In this document: piece by piece, positions 7,091-14,397 of the stretch
Position numbering within the stretch: the stretch's first letter is position 1
Layout of the letters: every line of letters begins with the position of its first letter
Translations under genes and position numbers: made by a program
The notes under the pieces: model-generated
What the model was told of the DNA's origin: nothing
Seen by the model: the letters and a program-made list of their open reading frames with translations, nothing else
The model's database searches: none
DNA from: an uncultured Oscillibacter sp.
GTDB lineage: Bacteria; Bacillota; Clostridia; Oscillospirales; Oscillospiraceae
Length of the DNA: 37,858 bases
Assembly (NCBI GenBank): GCA_902490355.1
Contig: CABUDN010000006.1
Span: 1 to 37,858 of the forward strand
Reading direction: 5' to 3'

Positions 7091-7807
7091 TCAGGCCATG
7101 GCCCGGTACAAAAACGTCACAACATGTCCCCGGGTGCACAGTTCGTCCGGTGCAAACGTATCCGCGGTCTTTCCCGTGGTGATTTTCTGGTCCACCGCCC
7201 AGGAAATGGCCCGGGAATACACAGAATCCGGCGCCACATCGGAGAAAGTGCTCAGCGGAGCATCCGGAAAGCCCGCCAGCAAATACAAAAACAGCACCGT
7301 CTGTCCCCGGGGACAGGGCGCATCCGGAGAGAATACATTGCCGGACACCAGTTCCTTCTCATATGCCCAGCGGGCCGCTTTGCTGTAATAGGCGTCCTCT
7401 TCCACATCGGTGAACGGATTGTCCGCCGCAGGCTCCGGACTGCCGTTGGCTCTCCACAGGAAGGTGAGGATCTGGGCCGTGGTGCAGGTTTCGTTGGGTG
7501 CAAACAGGGTCTGCGTCTTTCCGGCGGTGATGCCCTGGTCCACCGCCCAGGCCACCGCGCCGGCGTAATAGGCATCGGGAGCCACATCCGCAAACGCGGG
7601 CGTCTCAGGCGTTTGGGCCGCGGCAGCGGCGGTCTCATCGCTGTTCTTTGCGTCCATGCTCACATCCGCCAGGTGCAGGGAAATGGCGCCGTCATCGGGA
7701 ACGGCAAACGACGCTCCGGGAATTTTCGACCACTGGGCCAGTGCGCACATGGACATGGCTGCCACAGCCAGCACCGCGGCAGCAAAGGTCTTTGCCTGTT
7801 TTCTCAT
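7091..7807 (-). CDS. Secreted SLH-domain protein (three SLH repeats only)
   Basis: A 238-residue exported protein with a signal peptide at about 1-25 (basic MRKQAK, then hydrophobic, ending ALA). A short low-complexity Ala/Thr linker precedes three S-layer homology repeats at about 72-121, 132-180 and 187-236. Each repeat starts F-x-D-V and carries a Cys at the same place (C108, C165, C224). SLH repeats bind pyruvylated secondary cell-wall polymers. There is no other recognisable domain, so it may be a wall anchor or S-layer accessory. A longer frame from 7984 runs into the LysR gene and is rejected; GAGAGGA precedes the ATG at 7807. It follows the LysR gene by 44 bases on the same strand, so co-transcription is likely. 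Confidence 0.88.
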   Translation of the reverse strand: MRKQAKTFAAAVLAVAAMSMCALAQWSKIPGASFAVPDDGAISLHLADVSMDAKNSDETAAAAAQTPETPAFADVAPDAYYAGAVAWAVDQGITAGKTQTLFAPNETCTTAQILTFLWRANGSPEPAADNPFTDVEEDAYYSKAARWAYEKELVSGNVFSPDAPCPRGQTVLFLYLLAGFPDAPLSTFSDVAPDSVYSRAISWAVDQKITTGKTADTFAPDELCTRGHVVTFLYRAMA

Positions 7808-7851
7808 GGTTCCAGTCCTCTCTTTCGTTTCATCCGCCGTTTCCATGTCCC

Positions 7852-8784
7852 TTATCCCTCCGGCTCCGACAAAAACTCCACCTGCCGGTCCGAGCGGGAG
7901 TGTTCCACCAGGATCTGTTCCAGGCAGGTCATGGCCTCCGTCCGCTCCACATTCCGGCGGAACACCAAAATGTCCTCCCGGCAAAGGGGCGGATCAAACC
8001 GGAAGGCCCGCACCGTAGAAAAGCCCCGGATGTCCGCCGCGGGGACAATGGCCGCGCCCACGCCGTTTGCCACCATCTTCTGGGTGAAGTCATCCCGGTT
8101 GAGCTCGCAGACCACATTGGGCCGGAACATCAGATCCCCGAAGAGCTTATCCTCCAGCTTGCGGATGGTGGACCCCTCGTCGGAGAAGATGAAGCTCACC
8201 TCCCGCAGCTCCTCGGCCAGCACCGCGGGCTTGATTTTCCGGGTCCGGGGATGGGCCGTACAGAAGGGATGGTCCTTGGGCAGCACCAGCACCAGCTCCT
8301 CCTGGCACAGAGAGGTATAGCCCTGGGCGGGCAGATCGTCCTCCGGTGTGACGGCAATGACGGCCAGGTCGATCTTATCGGCCTGCATCATGGCCTTGAG
8401 CTGGAGGTAGCGGTTTTCATAGAGCTTGAGCGTGATGGAGGGGAAGCGTTCCTTGAAGGCGGGCAGGCTGTTGGCCACCAGGTCCAGCCCCCAGGATGAA
8501 CAGCCCAGGCGGATGCAGCCCTCGTTTTTCAAAGAGGCTATGGAGGACAGCGTGGCATCCTGGATCCGGACAATGTCCTGCGCCGCCTGGAGGTAGATCC
8601 GTCCGGCGTCGGTGGGGGTCAGGCAGTTCTTGTCCCGCAAAAACAGCGGCGTTCCCAGCTCCGCTTCCAGCTTCAAAAGATACTGGCTCAAGGTGGATTG
8701 GGTCACAAAGAGTTTTTCCGCCGCCCGGGTGACGCTCTGCTGCCGGGCGATTTCCAAAATGTATTCCGGATTCTTGATGTCCAT
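7852..8784 (-). CDS. LysR-family transcriptional regulator
   Basis: A 310-residue regulator. The N-terminal winged helix-turn-helix is at about 1-60 (VTRAAEKLFVTQSTLSQYL), followed by a linker helix and an effector-binding domain at about 90-300. AAAGGAGA lies 5 bases before the ATG at 8784; the longer frame from 8820 is rejected. It is clearly similar along its length to the second LysR protein here (32332-33249), sharing for example the AVTP-DD-PAQGY and FRPNVVCELN segments. The effector is unknown. The SLH gene directly downstream is probably co-transcribed. A LysR target is often the divergent gene, which here is metG, but metG has its own plain vegetative promoter. Confidence 0.93.
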   Translation of the reverse strand: MDIKNPEYILEIARQQSVTRAAEKLFVTQSTLSQYLLKLEAELGTPLFLRDKNCLTPTDAGRIYLQAAQDIVRIQDATLSSIASLKNEGCIRLGCSSWGLDLVANSLPAFKERFPSITLKLYENRYLQLKAMMQADKIDLAVIAVTPEDDLPAQGYTSLCQEELVLVLPKDHPFCTAHPRTRKIKPAVLAEELREVSFIFSDEGSTIRKLEDKLFGDLMFRPNVVCELNRDDFTQKMVANGVGAAIVPAADIRGFSTVRAFRFDPPLCREDILVFRRNVERTEAMTCLEQILVEHSRSDRQVEFLSEPEG

Positions 8785-8829
8785 GTCCGTCTCCTTTCCG
8801 GCACTGCGGCCAAGCGGCATTCCGTTTCC

Positions 8830-8858
8830 ATTTTACCCCATGGCCCTGCCGCGGGCAA
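8830..8858 (-). promoter_or_regulatory. Promoter of the LysR-SLH transcript
   Basis: On minus, -35 TTGCCC (8858-8853), 17-base spacer, -10 TAAAAT (8835-8830), about 45 bases before the LysR start. Confidence 0.6.
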
Positions 8859-8921
8859 GCGCGGGCGGAAATTTTTCTTGGCCGTTTTTCCCCTTTTTCC
8901 CGGGAAAATCCCCGGCAAGCG

Positions 8922-8950
8922 TTGTATTTTCCAGAATCATCCGATATAAT
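8922..8950 (+). promoter_or_regulatory. metG promoter
   Basis: -35 TTGTAT (8922-8927), 17-base spacer, consensus -10 TATAAT (8945-8950). The leader is about 60 bases. This is too short for a T-box, and no T-box consensus was seen. Confidence 0.75.
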
Positions 8951-9019
8951 AATAAGGCTTGTTTGCAACTACGGCCCTCTTCCATTCGGAGCCGCCGTGA
9001 CGAAAGGAGAACCCCTGTT

Positions 9020-10999
9020 ATGGAAAAGCAGAAATTTTATCTCACCACCCCCATCTACTATCCCTCGGACAAGCTTCACATCGGCCACACCTACTGCACG
9101 GTAGCCACCGATGCCCTGGCCCGCTATCACCGCCTCATGGGCGAGGATGTGCTCTTCCTCACCGGCACCGATGAGCACGGCCAGAAAATCGAGGACAAGG
9201 CCAAGGAGGCCGGTGTCTCTCCCAAGGAGTTTGTGGACCGGATCGTGGAGGGCCCCCAGGGCGTCAAGGACCTGTGGAAGCTGATGGACATCTCCAACGA
9301 CCGCTTCATCCGCACCACGGATGATTACCACGTCGCCTCCATCCAGAAGATCTTCCGGAAGATGTACGAAAAGGGCGACATCTATAAGGGCACCTACAAG
9401 GGCAAGTACTGCAAGCCCTGCGAATCCTTCTGGACCGAGAGCCAGCTGGTGGACGGCAAGTGCCCCGACTGCGGCCGGGAAGTGCAGGACGCCGAGGAAG
9501 AGGCCTATTTCTTCCGCCTGTCCAAGTACGCCGACCGGATCCGGGACCTGCTGGAAAACACCGACTTCCTCCAGCCCCGTTCCCGGGTCAATGAGATGGT
9601 GAAAAACTTCATCGATCCCGGCCTGGAGGACCTGTGCGTCTCCCGCACCAGCTTCACCTGGGGCGTGCCGGTGGACTTTGATCCCGGCCACGTGGTCTAC
9701 GTGTGGGTGGACGCCCTGTTCAACTACACCACCGCCCTGGGCCTGTACAATGACCGCTATCACGACTACGATCACTACTGGCCCGCCGATGTCCACATCG
9801 TGGGCAAGGAGATCGTCCGCTTCCACTCCATCATCTGGCCCGCCATGCTCATGAGCATGGAAATGCCCCTGCCCAAGCACGTCTTCGGCCACGGCTGGCT
9901 GCTGCTCGACGGCGGCAAGATGTCCAAGTCCAAGGGCAACGTGGTGGACCCCTATATCCTGGCGGAAAAGTTCGGTGTGGACGCTCTGCGCTTCTTCCTC
10001 ATGCGCACGTTCCCCTTCGGCTCCGACGGCAACTTCTCCAACGAGCTGCTGATCCAGACCATCAACACCGACCTTGCCAACGACCTGGGCAACCTGGTCA
10101 GCCGCACCACCGCCATGGTGGGCAAGTACTTCGGCGGCACGCTGCCGGAGGGCTGCCGCACCTGGGACGCACCCGAATCCTTCGACACCGAGCTCATCAC
10201 CCTGGCCTCCGGCCTGCGGGCACGCTATCAGGAGGCCATGGACGCCTTCGCCCCCCACAAGGCCCTGGAGGAGATCTTCAAGGTCATCCAGAGAGCCAAC
10301 AAGTATATCGACGAAAACGCCCCCTGGGCTCTGTCCAAGGATATGGAGGCCAACGGCAAGCGTCTGGCCCACGTCCTCTACAACCTCCTGGAGACCACCC
10401 GGATCTGCGGCATTCTCCTCACGCCCTTCATGCCCGGCAGCTGCGAAAAGCTCTTCGGCCAGATCGGCGCCTGCGAAGCCTGCCGCACCTGGGACGCCGC
10501 CGCGGTGTGGGGCAGCCTCAGCGAGACTGCTGCCGTGACCAAGGGCGAAAACCTCTTCCCCCGTCTGGACATGGACAAGGCCCTCTCCGAGCTGGAGGAG
10601 CTGGAGGCCGCGGCCCGGAAGGCCGCCCTGCCCGCCGTGGAGCTGGAGCCGCAGCTGACCGAAAAGGTGGACTTTGACACCTTCTGCAAGTCCGACTTCC
10701 GGGTGGTGAAGGTCAAGGCCTGCGAGGCGGTGAAAAAGAGCGAAAAGCTCCTCAAATTCACCTTGGACGACGGCACCGGCACCGACCGGCAGATCCTCTC
10801 CGGCATCCACAAGTTCTATGAGCCCGAGGACCTCATCGGCAAGACCCTGGTGGCCATTGTGAACCTGCCGCCCCGGAAGATGATGGGCCAGGAGTCCAAC
10901 GGCATGCTGCTCTCCGCCGTCCACACGGAGCACGGCGAGGAAAAGCTCAACCTCGTCATGCTGGACGATTCCATCCCCGCAGGTGCCAAGCTCTGCTGA
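9020..10999 (+). CDS. metG: Methionine--tRNA ligase with C-terminal tRNA-binding domain
   Basis: A 659-residue class I aminoacyl-tRNA synthetase that charges initiator and elongator tRNA-Met. The HIGH motif is at 20-23, a zinc knuckle of two CxxC pairs (CKPC and CPDC) at about 130-155, and KMSKS at 300-304. The last 100 or so residues form the EMAP/Trbp111-type tRNA-binding fold (DFRVVKVKACE, then LPPRKMMGQESNGMLL). AAAGGAG lies about 10 bases before the ATG. The frame is open upstream into the LysR region but has no homology there. The last 27 bases of the gene are nearly repeated 130 bases downstream (see findings). Confidence 0.97.
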   Translation: MEKQKFYLTTPIYYPSDKLHIGHTYCTVATDALARYHRLMGEDVLFLTGTDEHGQKIEDKAKEAGVSPKEFVDRIVEGPQGVKDLWKLMDISNDRFIRTTDDYHVASIQKIFRKMYEKGDIYKGTYKGKYCKPCESFWTESQLVDGKCPDCGREVQDAEEEAYFFRLSKYADRIRDLLENTDFLQPRSRVNEMVKNFIDPGLEDLCVSRTSFTWGVPVDFDPGHVVYVWVDALFNYTTALGLYNDRYHDYDHYWPADVHIVGKEIVRFHSIIWPAMLMSMEMPLPKHVFGHGWLLLDGGKMSKSKGNVVDPYILAEKFGVDALRFFLMRTFPFGSDGNFSNELLIQTINTDLANDLGNLVSRTTAMVGKYFGGTLPEGCRTWDAPESFDTELITLASGLRARYQEAMDAFAPHKALEEIFKVIQRANKYIDENAPWALSKDMEANGKRLAHVLYNLLETTRICGILLTPFMPGSCEKLFGQIGACEACRTWDAAAVWGSLSETAAVTKGENLFPRLDMDKALSELEELEAAARKAALPAVELEPQLTEKVDFDTFCKSDFRVVKVKACEAVKKSEKLLKFTLDDGTGTDRQILSGIHKFYEPEDLIGKTLVAIVNLPPRKMMGQESNGMLLSAVHTEHGEEKLNLVMLDDSIPAGAKLC

Positions 11000-11000
11000 G
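10974..11000 (+). repeat. Direct repeat copy 1: metG 3' end
   Basis: 27 bases ending at the metG stop codon. They match 11131-11157 at 25 of 27 positions when aligned by eye. Confidence 0.85.
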
Positions 11001-11185
11001 GATTTTTCGATCCTTGCTGCACCCCCACCGTCGCGGCGCTCCGATTCCCCGCCGCAAAATACGGCGGCCAATCGGGCCGCTTCCTCGAAACAAGCGCGCT
11101 TTCTCCGCCCCCGGCGGCGCTTTGCTTGTTTCCCCGCAGGCGCCAAGCTGTGCTGAGCGTTCCTTATCTGTTTTTCAATCCGGCA
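11001..11185 (+). other. Intergenic insert with two large hairpins after metG
   Basis: The stretch between metG and the BlaI gene (11000-11319) contains no credible gene. 11041-11075 folds into CCGATT..CCGCCG-CAAAATA-CGGCGG..AATCGG with one internal loop. 11087-11132 folds as GAAACAAGC...GCTTGTTTC with inner GCGC and CCGCC/GGCGG pairs. This segment separates the metG stop from the actual T-tailed terminator. It looks like a small inserted element or an excision scar. Confidence 0.5.
11131..11157 (+). repeat. Direct repeat copy 2: near-copy of the metG 3' end
   Basis: Repeats the last 27 bases of metG, including the TGA, with two substitutions. It lies within the second hairpin's right flank and upstream of the real terminator. 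Confidence 0.85.
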
Positions 11186-11223
11186 GCCGCCGTCCCGTTT
11201 TCCACGGGACGGCGGCTTTTTTG
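11186..11223 (+). terminator. metG terminator
   Basis: A perfect 13-bp stem (GCCGCCGTCCCGT with its complement) and a 5-base loop are followed by TTTTTTG. It is a textbook intrinsic terminator, about 185 bases after the metG stop because of the insert. Confidence 0.9.
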
Positions 11224-11247
11224 TCAGGAAAAGTTTCCCCCGCCCTC

Positions 11248-11279
11248 TTGACATCTACTACACGTTTGTAGTATATAAT
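11248..11279 (+). promoter_or_regulatory. Promoter of the BlaI-M56 operon
   Basis: Consensus -35 TTGACA at 11248-11253. The AT-rich -10 region (TATATAAT, 11272-11279) offers TATATA at 18-base spacing or TATAAT at 20. Operator 1 sits between the boxes, so a bound BlaI dimer would block polymerase. Confidence 0.75.
11256..11273. promoter_or_regulatory. BlaI/MecI-type operator 1
   Basis: Perfect palindrome TACTACA-CGTT-TGTAGTA, matching the known TACA/TGTA core of BlaI/MecI operators. It overlaps the promoter spacer. Confidence 0.85.
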
Positions 11280-11284
11280 AGTTA

Positions 11285-11302
11285 TACTACATCGATGTAG
11301 TT
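11285..11302. promoter_or_regulatory. BlaI/MecI-type operator 2
   Basis: TACTACA-TCGA-TGTAGTT, one mismatch from perfect, centred 29 bases downstream of operator 1 and just upstream of the ribosome site. Two operators about three helical turns apart fit cooperative autorepression. Confidence 0.8.
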
Positions 11303-11319
11303 TTTGGAGGTGCTGTACT

Positions 11320-11703
11320 ATGGGACAATTTCAAAGCCTGTCTGAATCGGAAATGGAGATCATGCGGGTCATCTGGGACACCGGCGCGCCCATCACCGCC
11401 GCACAGCTGCTGGAGCTGTTTGCCCACAAGGGCTGGAAGATCCAGACGGTTTCCACCTTTTTGACCCGTCTTGTGGAAAAAGGCGTCCTGACGGTGGAAC
11501 GCCGGGGAAGGTCCAATTTCTATACACCCGCGGTGACGGAGCAGGGCTATCACAAGCTGGAAGCCCGCCGCCTGGTGGACGAGCACTATCATGGAGACCT
11601 GCTGGGTTTCCTGGCCGCCTTTTACGGCGGAGAACCTCTGAAAAAGGAGGAGCTGGACACCCTGCGCCGCTGGTTTGAACAGGAGGCCCATCATGCTGAT
11701 TAA
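11320..11703 (+). CDS. BlaI/MecI/CopY-family repressor
   Basis: A 127-residue winged-helix repressor. The N-terminal ESEMEIMRVIW and the PITAAQLLEL plus TVSTFLTRLVEKG segments are the family's DNA-binding helices; the C-terminal half is the dimerisation and protease-cleaved part. In staphylococci such repressors are cut when the partner M56 protease is activated by a signal. GGAGG lies 9 bases before the ATG. Two matching operators lie in the promoter, so autoregulation is very likely. The next gene is an M56 protease whose start overlaps this stop by 11 bases, the expected signalling pair. No beta-lactamase or penicillin-binding protein gene follows. Confidence 0.95.
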   Translation: MGQFQSLSESEMEIMRVIWDTGAPITAAQLLELFAHKGWKIQTVSTFLTRLVEKGVLTVERRGRSNFYTPAVTEQGYHKLEARRLVDEHYHGDLLGFLAAFYGGEPLKKEELDTLRRWFEQEAHHAD

Positions 11704-13552
11704 CACTCTGGCGCAGCTGGCTGTATCCGGCAGTACAGCGGCAGCGGTTTGCCTGCTGCTGCGCCGCATGGCACGGGGGCGTCTCAGTGCCCGGTGGGAG
11801 GATCGGATGGTGAAGCTGAGCCTGCTCTTTGCCCTGGTCCCCTGGAATTGCCTGTTTTCCTGGATTCGCCTTCTGCCGGGAGCCGTTTTCTCCCCATCAG
11901 AAGGGGGGACCGTGCTCCCTCCCGCCGCCGAACCGGTTGCTCTGCCGGGCGGCACCGTGTGGATGCCGCCCGCGGCGCTGTCCGGCGAGGGCGTTTCCCA
12001 GACCGGGACCCTGACCCTCCCCCAGTGGGGACTGGCGCTGCTGGCCGCCGTTTGGCTGCTGGGCGCTGCCTGGGTCCTGATCCCGAAGCTGCGGGCCCGC
12101 CGGGCCCTGGGACGGTTGGTGCGCGCAGCCCGTCCGGCCGCAGAAGAGCCGGTGACGGAGGTCCTGCTCCGCTGCCGGACCCTGCTGGGCCTGCGGCGGC
12201 AGCCGGAAGTGCGCATCTCGGCGGCTGTGTCGTCGCCGCTGGTAACCGGGATTTTCCACCCGGCCATTCTGCTGCCGGAACAGCCCCTGGAACCGGAATC
12301 CCTCAAGTGTCTGCTGCTTCACGAGCTCAATCATATTCGCCGGGGCGATCTGTGGGTGCGTCTTGCCTCCATGGCCGCCCTGACCCTCCACTGGTACAAC
12401 CCCTTGTTTCACATGCTGGACCGGACCGTCCGGGAGGTCGGGGAGGAGCGCTGCGACGAGGACGTAGCCAGACTTCTCAACCGCCGGGAACGGCTCCGGT
12501 ACGGACAAATCCTGCTGCAAATGGCCGCCGGGAGCACCGCAGGGGCAGGCCCCTGGGTCCTGTGCCTCTCCTCCCGGGAGGCTTTGGAAAGGAGACTGAG
12601 CAAAATGCTGCACACGGCACCCCTCAAAGGCCGCAGGCGCCTGTTGGCCCTGCTGGCCGCGGCCGCGGTATTTTCCTGCGGCACCGCAGCGGCATGGTTC
12701 TCCCGGGAACCTCTGATTACCGCCGCCGCGCAGGAACCCTCTGCCCAAACAACCCCCTCGCCGGAGTCCTCCGTCCAGAAGGACGGTTCCGAACACGACA
12801 CCCTTGGGGACCTCCTCGCCGGCGCGGACCAAGACAATCCGCCGCCTGCGGACTCTGCGCCCGAAGCAGAACCGTCATCGGACACCGCTTCCGCCGAGGC
12901 CGAAGCTGCCGTCCCGGCACAGCCGGAATCTCCCCCGCAGTCTGCACAGCAGCCCGCTGCAGAGGCAGAGGACTCCGCGGAAGACTCCGAGGAACTGCGC
13001 ACGATCATGGAAACCGCCCTCCGGGGAGACCCGGACCTGATCCGCAGCCGGGGAGGCACCCTGCTGCCGGATGACGACCCCAATTCCTATGTCCGGATCA
13101 ACGGCGTGTGGTACAAGTGTTTCATCACCAAAAATACCTTCTGCGGCGCGCCGCTGAGCATGCGGGAATTCTTGGTGGGCAACGCGGACGCCCTGGACCC
13201 GACTTCGGAACAGCCGCTGCTGGATACCCTGGTTCAGGGGGAATACCCCACCAACCGTCTGGGCGAGTCCTACGGTGATCTGCGGCTGAGCGCCTATGTG
13301 GGCTACCAGCCGGATCTGGTTGCCGCACGCAAAATCGGGGACCAGCAAGGCTATATTTCCCGTGCGGAGGAGGAAGCCCTGCCCAGCGGCCTGCCGGCCG
13401 AGGAATGCCCCCATGAATTTCATCTCTCCCTGTACGACAGTGAGCACCAGGTCATCGGGACGTATTCCGTCTCCTGCGGCGGCCACTACTCCGGCGGTAT
13501 GACCATTGAAGAGGCCAAGGAGGCCGTGGCCCGGGGAGAGGACCTGACATGA
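11693..13552 (+). CDS. M56-family (BlaR1-like) membrane metalloprotease with unknown sensor domain
   Basis: A 619-residue membrane protein. About three N-terminal membrane helices precede a cytosolic gluzincin domain with zinc motif HELNH at 210-214 and the conserved EERCDED at 251-257. A further helix at about 320-340 leads to an outside region. That region begins with a long Pro/Ala/Glu/Ser-rich linker (about 350-435) and ends with a compact domain (about 436-619) containing a WYKCFI segment and several Cys. I see no SxxK/SxN/KTG penicillin-binding sensor as in BlaR1/MecR1. It should cleave the upstream repressor on an unknown signal. The start overlaps the repressor gene, and the 57-aa gene overlaps the stop as ATGA, so the three genes are translationally coupled. 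Confidence 0.88.
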   Translation: MLINTLAQLAVSGSTAAAVCLLLRRMARGRLSARWEDRMVKLSLLFALVPWNCLFSWIRLLPGAVFSPSEGGTVLPPAAEPVALPGGTVWMPPAALSGEGVSQTGTLTLPQWGLALLAAVWLLGAAWVLIPKLRARRALGRLVRAARPAAEEPVTEVLLRCRTLLGLRRQPEVRISAAVSSPLVTGIFHPAILLPEQPLEPESLKCLLLHELNHIRRGDLWVRLASMAALTLHWYNPLFHMLDRTVREVGEERCDEDVARLLNRRERLRYGQILLQMAAGSTAGAGPWVLCLSSREALERRLSKMLHTAPLKGRRRLLALLAAAAVFSCGTAAAWFSREPLITAAAQEPSAQTTPSPESSVQKDGSEHDTLGDLLAGADQDNPPPADSAPEAEPSSDTASAEAEAAVPAQPESPPQSAQQPAAEAEDSAEDSEELRTIMETALRGDPDLIRSRGGTLLPDDDPNSYVRINGVWYKCFITKNTFCGAPLSMREFLVGNADALDPTSEQPLLDTLVQGEYPTNRLGESYGDLRLSAYVGYQPDLVAARKIGDQQGYISRAEEEALPSGLPAEECPHEFHLSLYDSEHQVIGTYSVSCGGHYSGGMTIEEAKEAVARGEDLT

Positions 13553-13722
13553 CAGGGGACCTTCCCCAGACCGCTCCGGTCTTTCGCATCTGGGTGGACC
13601 CCAAACGGCGGGTGATCTCCTTTCACCCCATGGAAGGCTGTCCCAAGCTGGAATTTCACAGCCGGGAGCTGTTTTTCCGCTGTGCCGATCAATATACCGC
13701 CCGGCAATTCCGCTGGCAATAA
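13549..13722 (+). CDS. 57-residue protein in the BlaI-M56 operon
   Basis: A small frame starting with ATGA overlap on the M56 gene stop and ending 1 base before a strong terminator stem. GGAGAGG lies 7 bases upstream. The product is soluble and mixed-charge with no signal or membrane segment. It contains a beta-hairpin-like stretch (RIWVDPKRRVISFHP) and a C-terminal Tyr/Arg/Gln-rich end. I recall similar short uncharacterised proteins in gut clostridia but cannot name the family. Position makes it the only candidate output gene of this repressor operon in the window. The tight coupling and terminator make it a likely real gene; function unknown. Confidence 0.7.
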   Translation: MTGDLPQTAPVFRIWVDPKRRVISFHPMEGCPKLEFHSRELFFRCADQYTARQFRWQ

Positions 13723-13723
13723 C

Positions 13724-13766
13724 CCCCGGGGGACGTGCGCAATGCGCACGTCCCCCGGGGCGTTTT
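13724..13766 (+). terminator. Terminator of the BlaI-M56 operon
   Basis: A perfect stem of about 17 bp (CCCCGGGGGACGTGCGC with its complement) and an AAT loop are followed by CGTTTTG. On minus there is no T tract, so it serves the plus operon. Confidence 0.85.
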
Positions 13767-13786
13767 GTTGTCCTGATTTTGTTTTC

Positions 13787-14290
13787 TTACAGCTCTGCGG
13801 CGTACCGCAGCGCATACACCGCCCGGCCATCCTGCTGCAAGGACTCCAGCAGCACCATCTGCCGGACCTCCATGGATCCCGGCGGCAAGGAAAGTTCCGG
13901 CAGCCCGCTTTTGGGCCGGTAGTGCCGGGCCAGAGTGATATGGGGCACCCAGGGCCGGTCCTCCACGGCTATGCCCCGCCGCCGCAGTTCCGCCTGGAGA
14001 CCCAGCGCCCGCGCTGCCAGCTCCGGATTCGGCCGAACACCGGCCCACCAGGTATCCCCAAAGCGGCCCACGCCTTCCACCGTCAAAACCAGCGGACCGG
14101 TTCCCCGCAGGGTTTCCACCGCCGCCCGGGCCGGAGCGTCGCCCGGAACCTCCCCCAAAAAGGCCAGGGTCAGGTGCAGCATCTCCGGCCGGGGAAAGCT
14201 GCCCCGGCCCAGCCGGCGCAATTCTGCCTGGGCCTGCACCAGTGCCTCCCGCACCGCTCCCTCCGCCGCAATCGCCGCAAACAGACGCAT
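13787..14290 (-). CDS. thpR: RNA 2',3'-cyclic phosphodiesterase (2H superfamily)
   Basis: A 167-residue 2H-phosphoesterase of the LigT/ThpR type, hydrolysing 2',3'-cyclic phosphate ends of RNA to 2'-phosphates. Both catalytic HxTx motifs are present: HLTL at 39-42 and HITL at 117-120. The family opening MRLFAAI is intact. A GTG at 14299 is part of the AGGAGGTG ribosome site, so the ATG at 14290 (8 bases after AGGAGG) is chosen. It has its own promoter, divergent from the HAD gene, and appears monocistronic. Confidence 0.93.
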   Translation of the reverse strand: MRLFAAIAAEGAVREALVQAQAELRRLGRGSFPRPEMLHLTLAFLGEVPGDAPARAAVETLRGTGPLVLTVEGVGRFGDTWWAGVRPNPELAARALGLQAELRRRGIAVEDRPWVPHITLARHYRPKSGLPELSLPPGSMEVRQMVLLESLQQDGRAVYALRYAAEL

Positions 14291-14328
14291 ACGGGACACC
14301 TCCTTGTTTCACAGGATGCGATTTGTAT

Positions 14329-14358
14329 TTGTCTTTCATCCTATCACAGTGCTATAAT
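14329..14358 (+). promoter_or_regulatory. HAD hydrolase promoter
   Basis: -35 TTGTCT (14329-14334), 18-base spacer, consensus -10 TATAAT (14353-14358), 39 bases before the ATG. Confidence 0.6.
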
Positions 14359-14366
14359 AGTCGCAA
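14338..14366 (-). promoter_or_regulatory. thpR promoter, overlapping the HAD promoter
   Basis: On minus, -35 TTGCGA (14366-14361), 17-base spacer, -10 TAGGAT (14343-14338). The two divergent promoters occupy the same DNA, so they probably compete. Confidence 0.5.
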
Positions 14367-14397
14367 TTGAAAAAACAAAGCGGAAAGGAACGTCACC

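Noticed and set aside
8951..9019. T-box or SAM riboswitch upstream of metG
   Set aside because: The leader is only about 60 bases and shows neither a T-box core nor SAM-riboswitch stems.
8969..11254. 761-codon open frame on minus opposite metG
   Set aside because: Antisense shadow of metG; no domains and no promoter.
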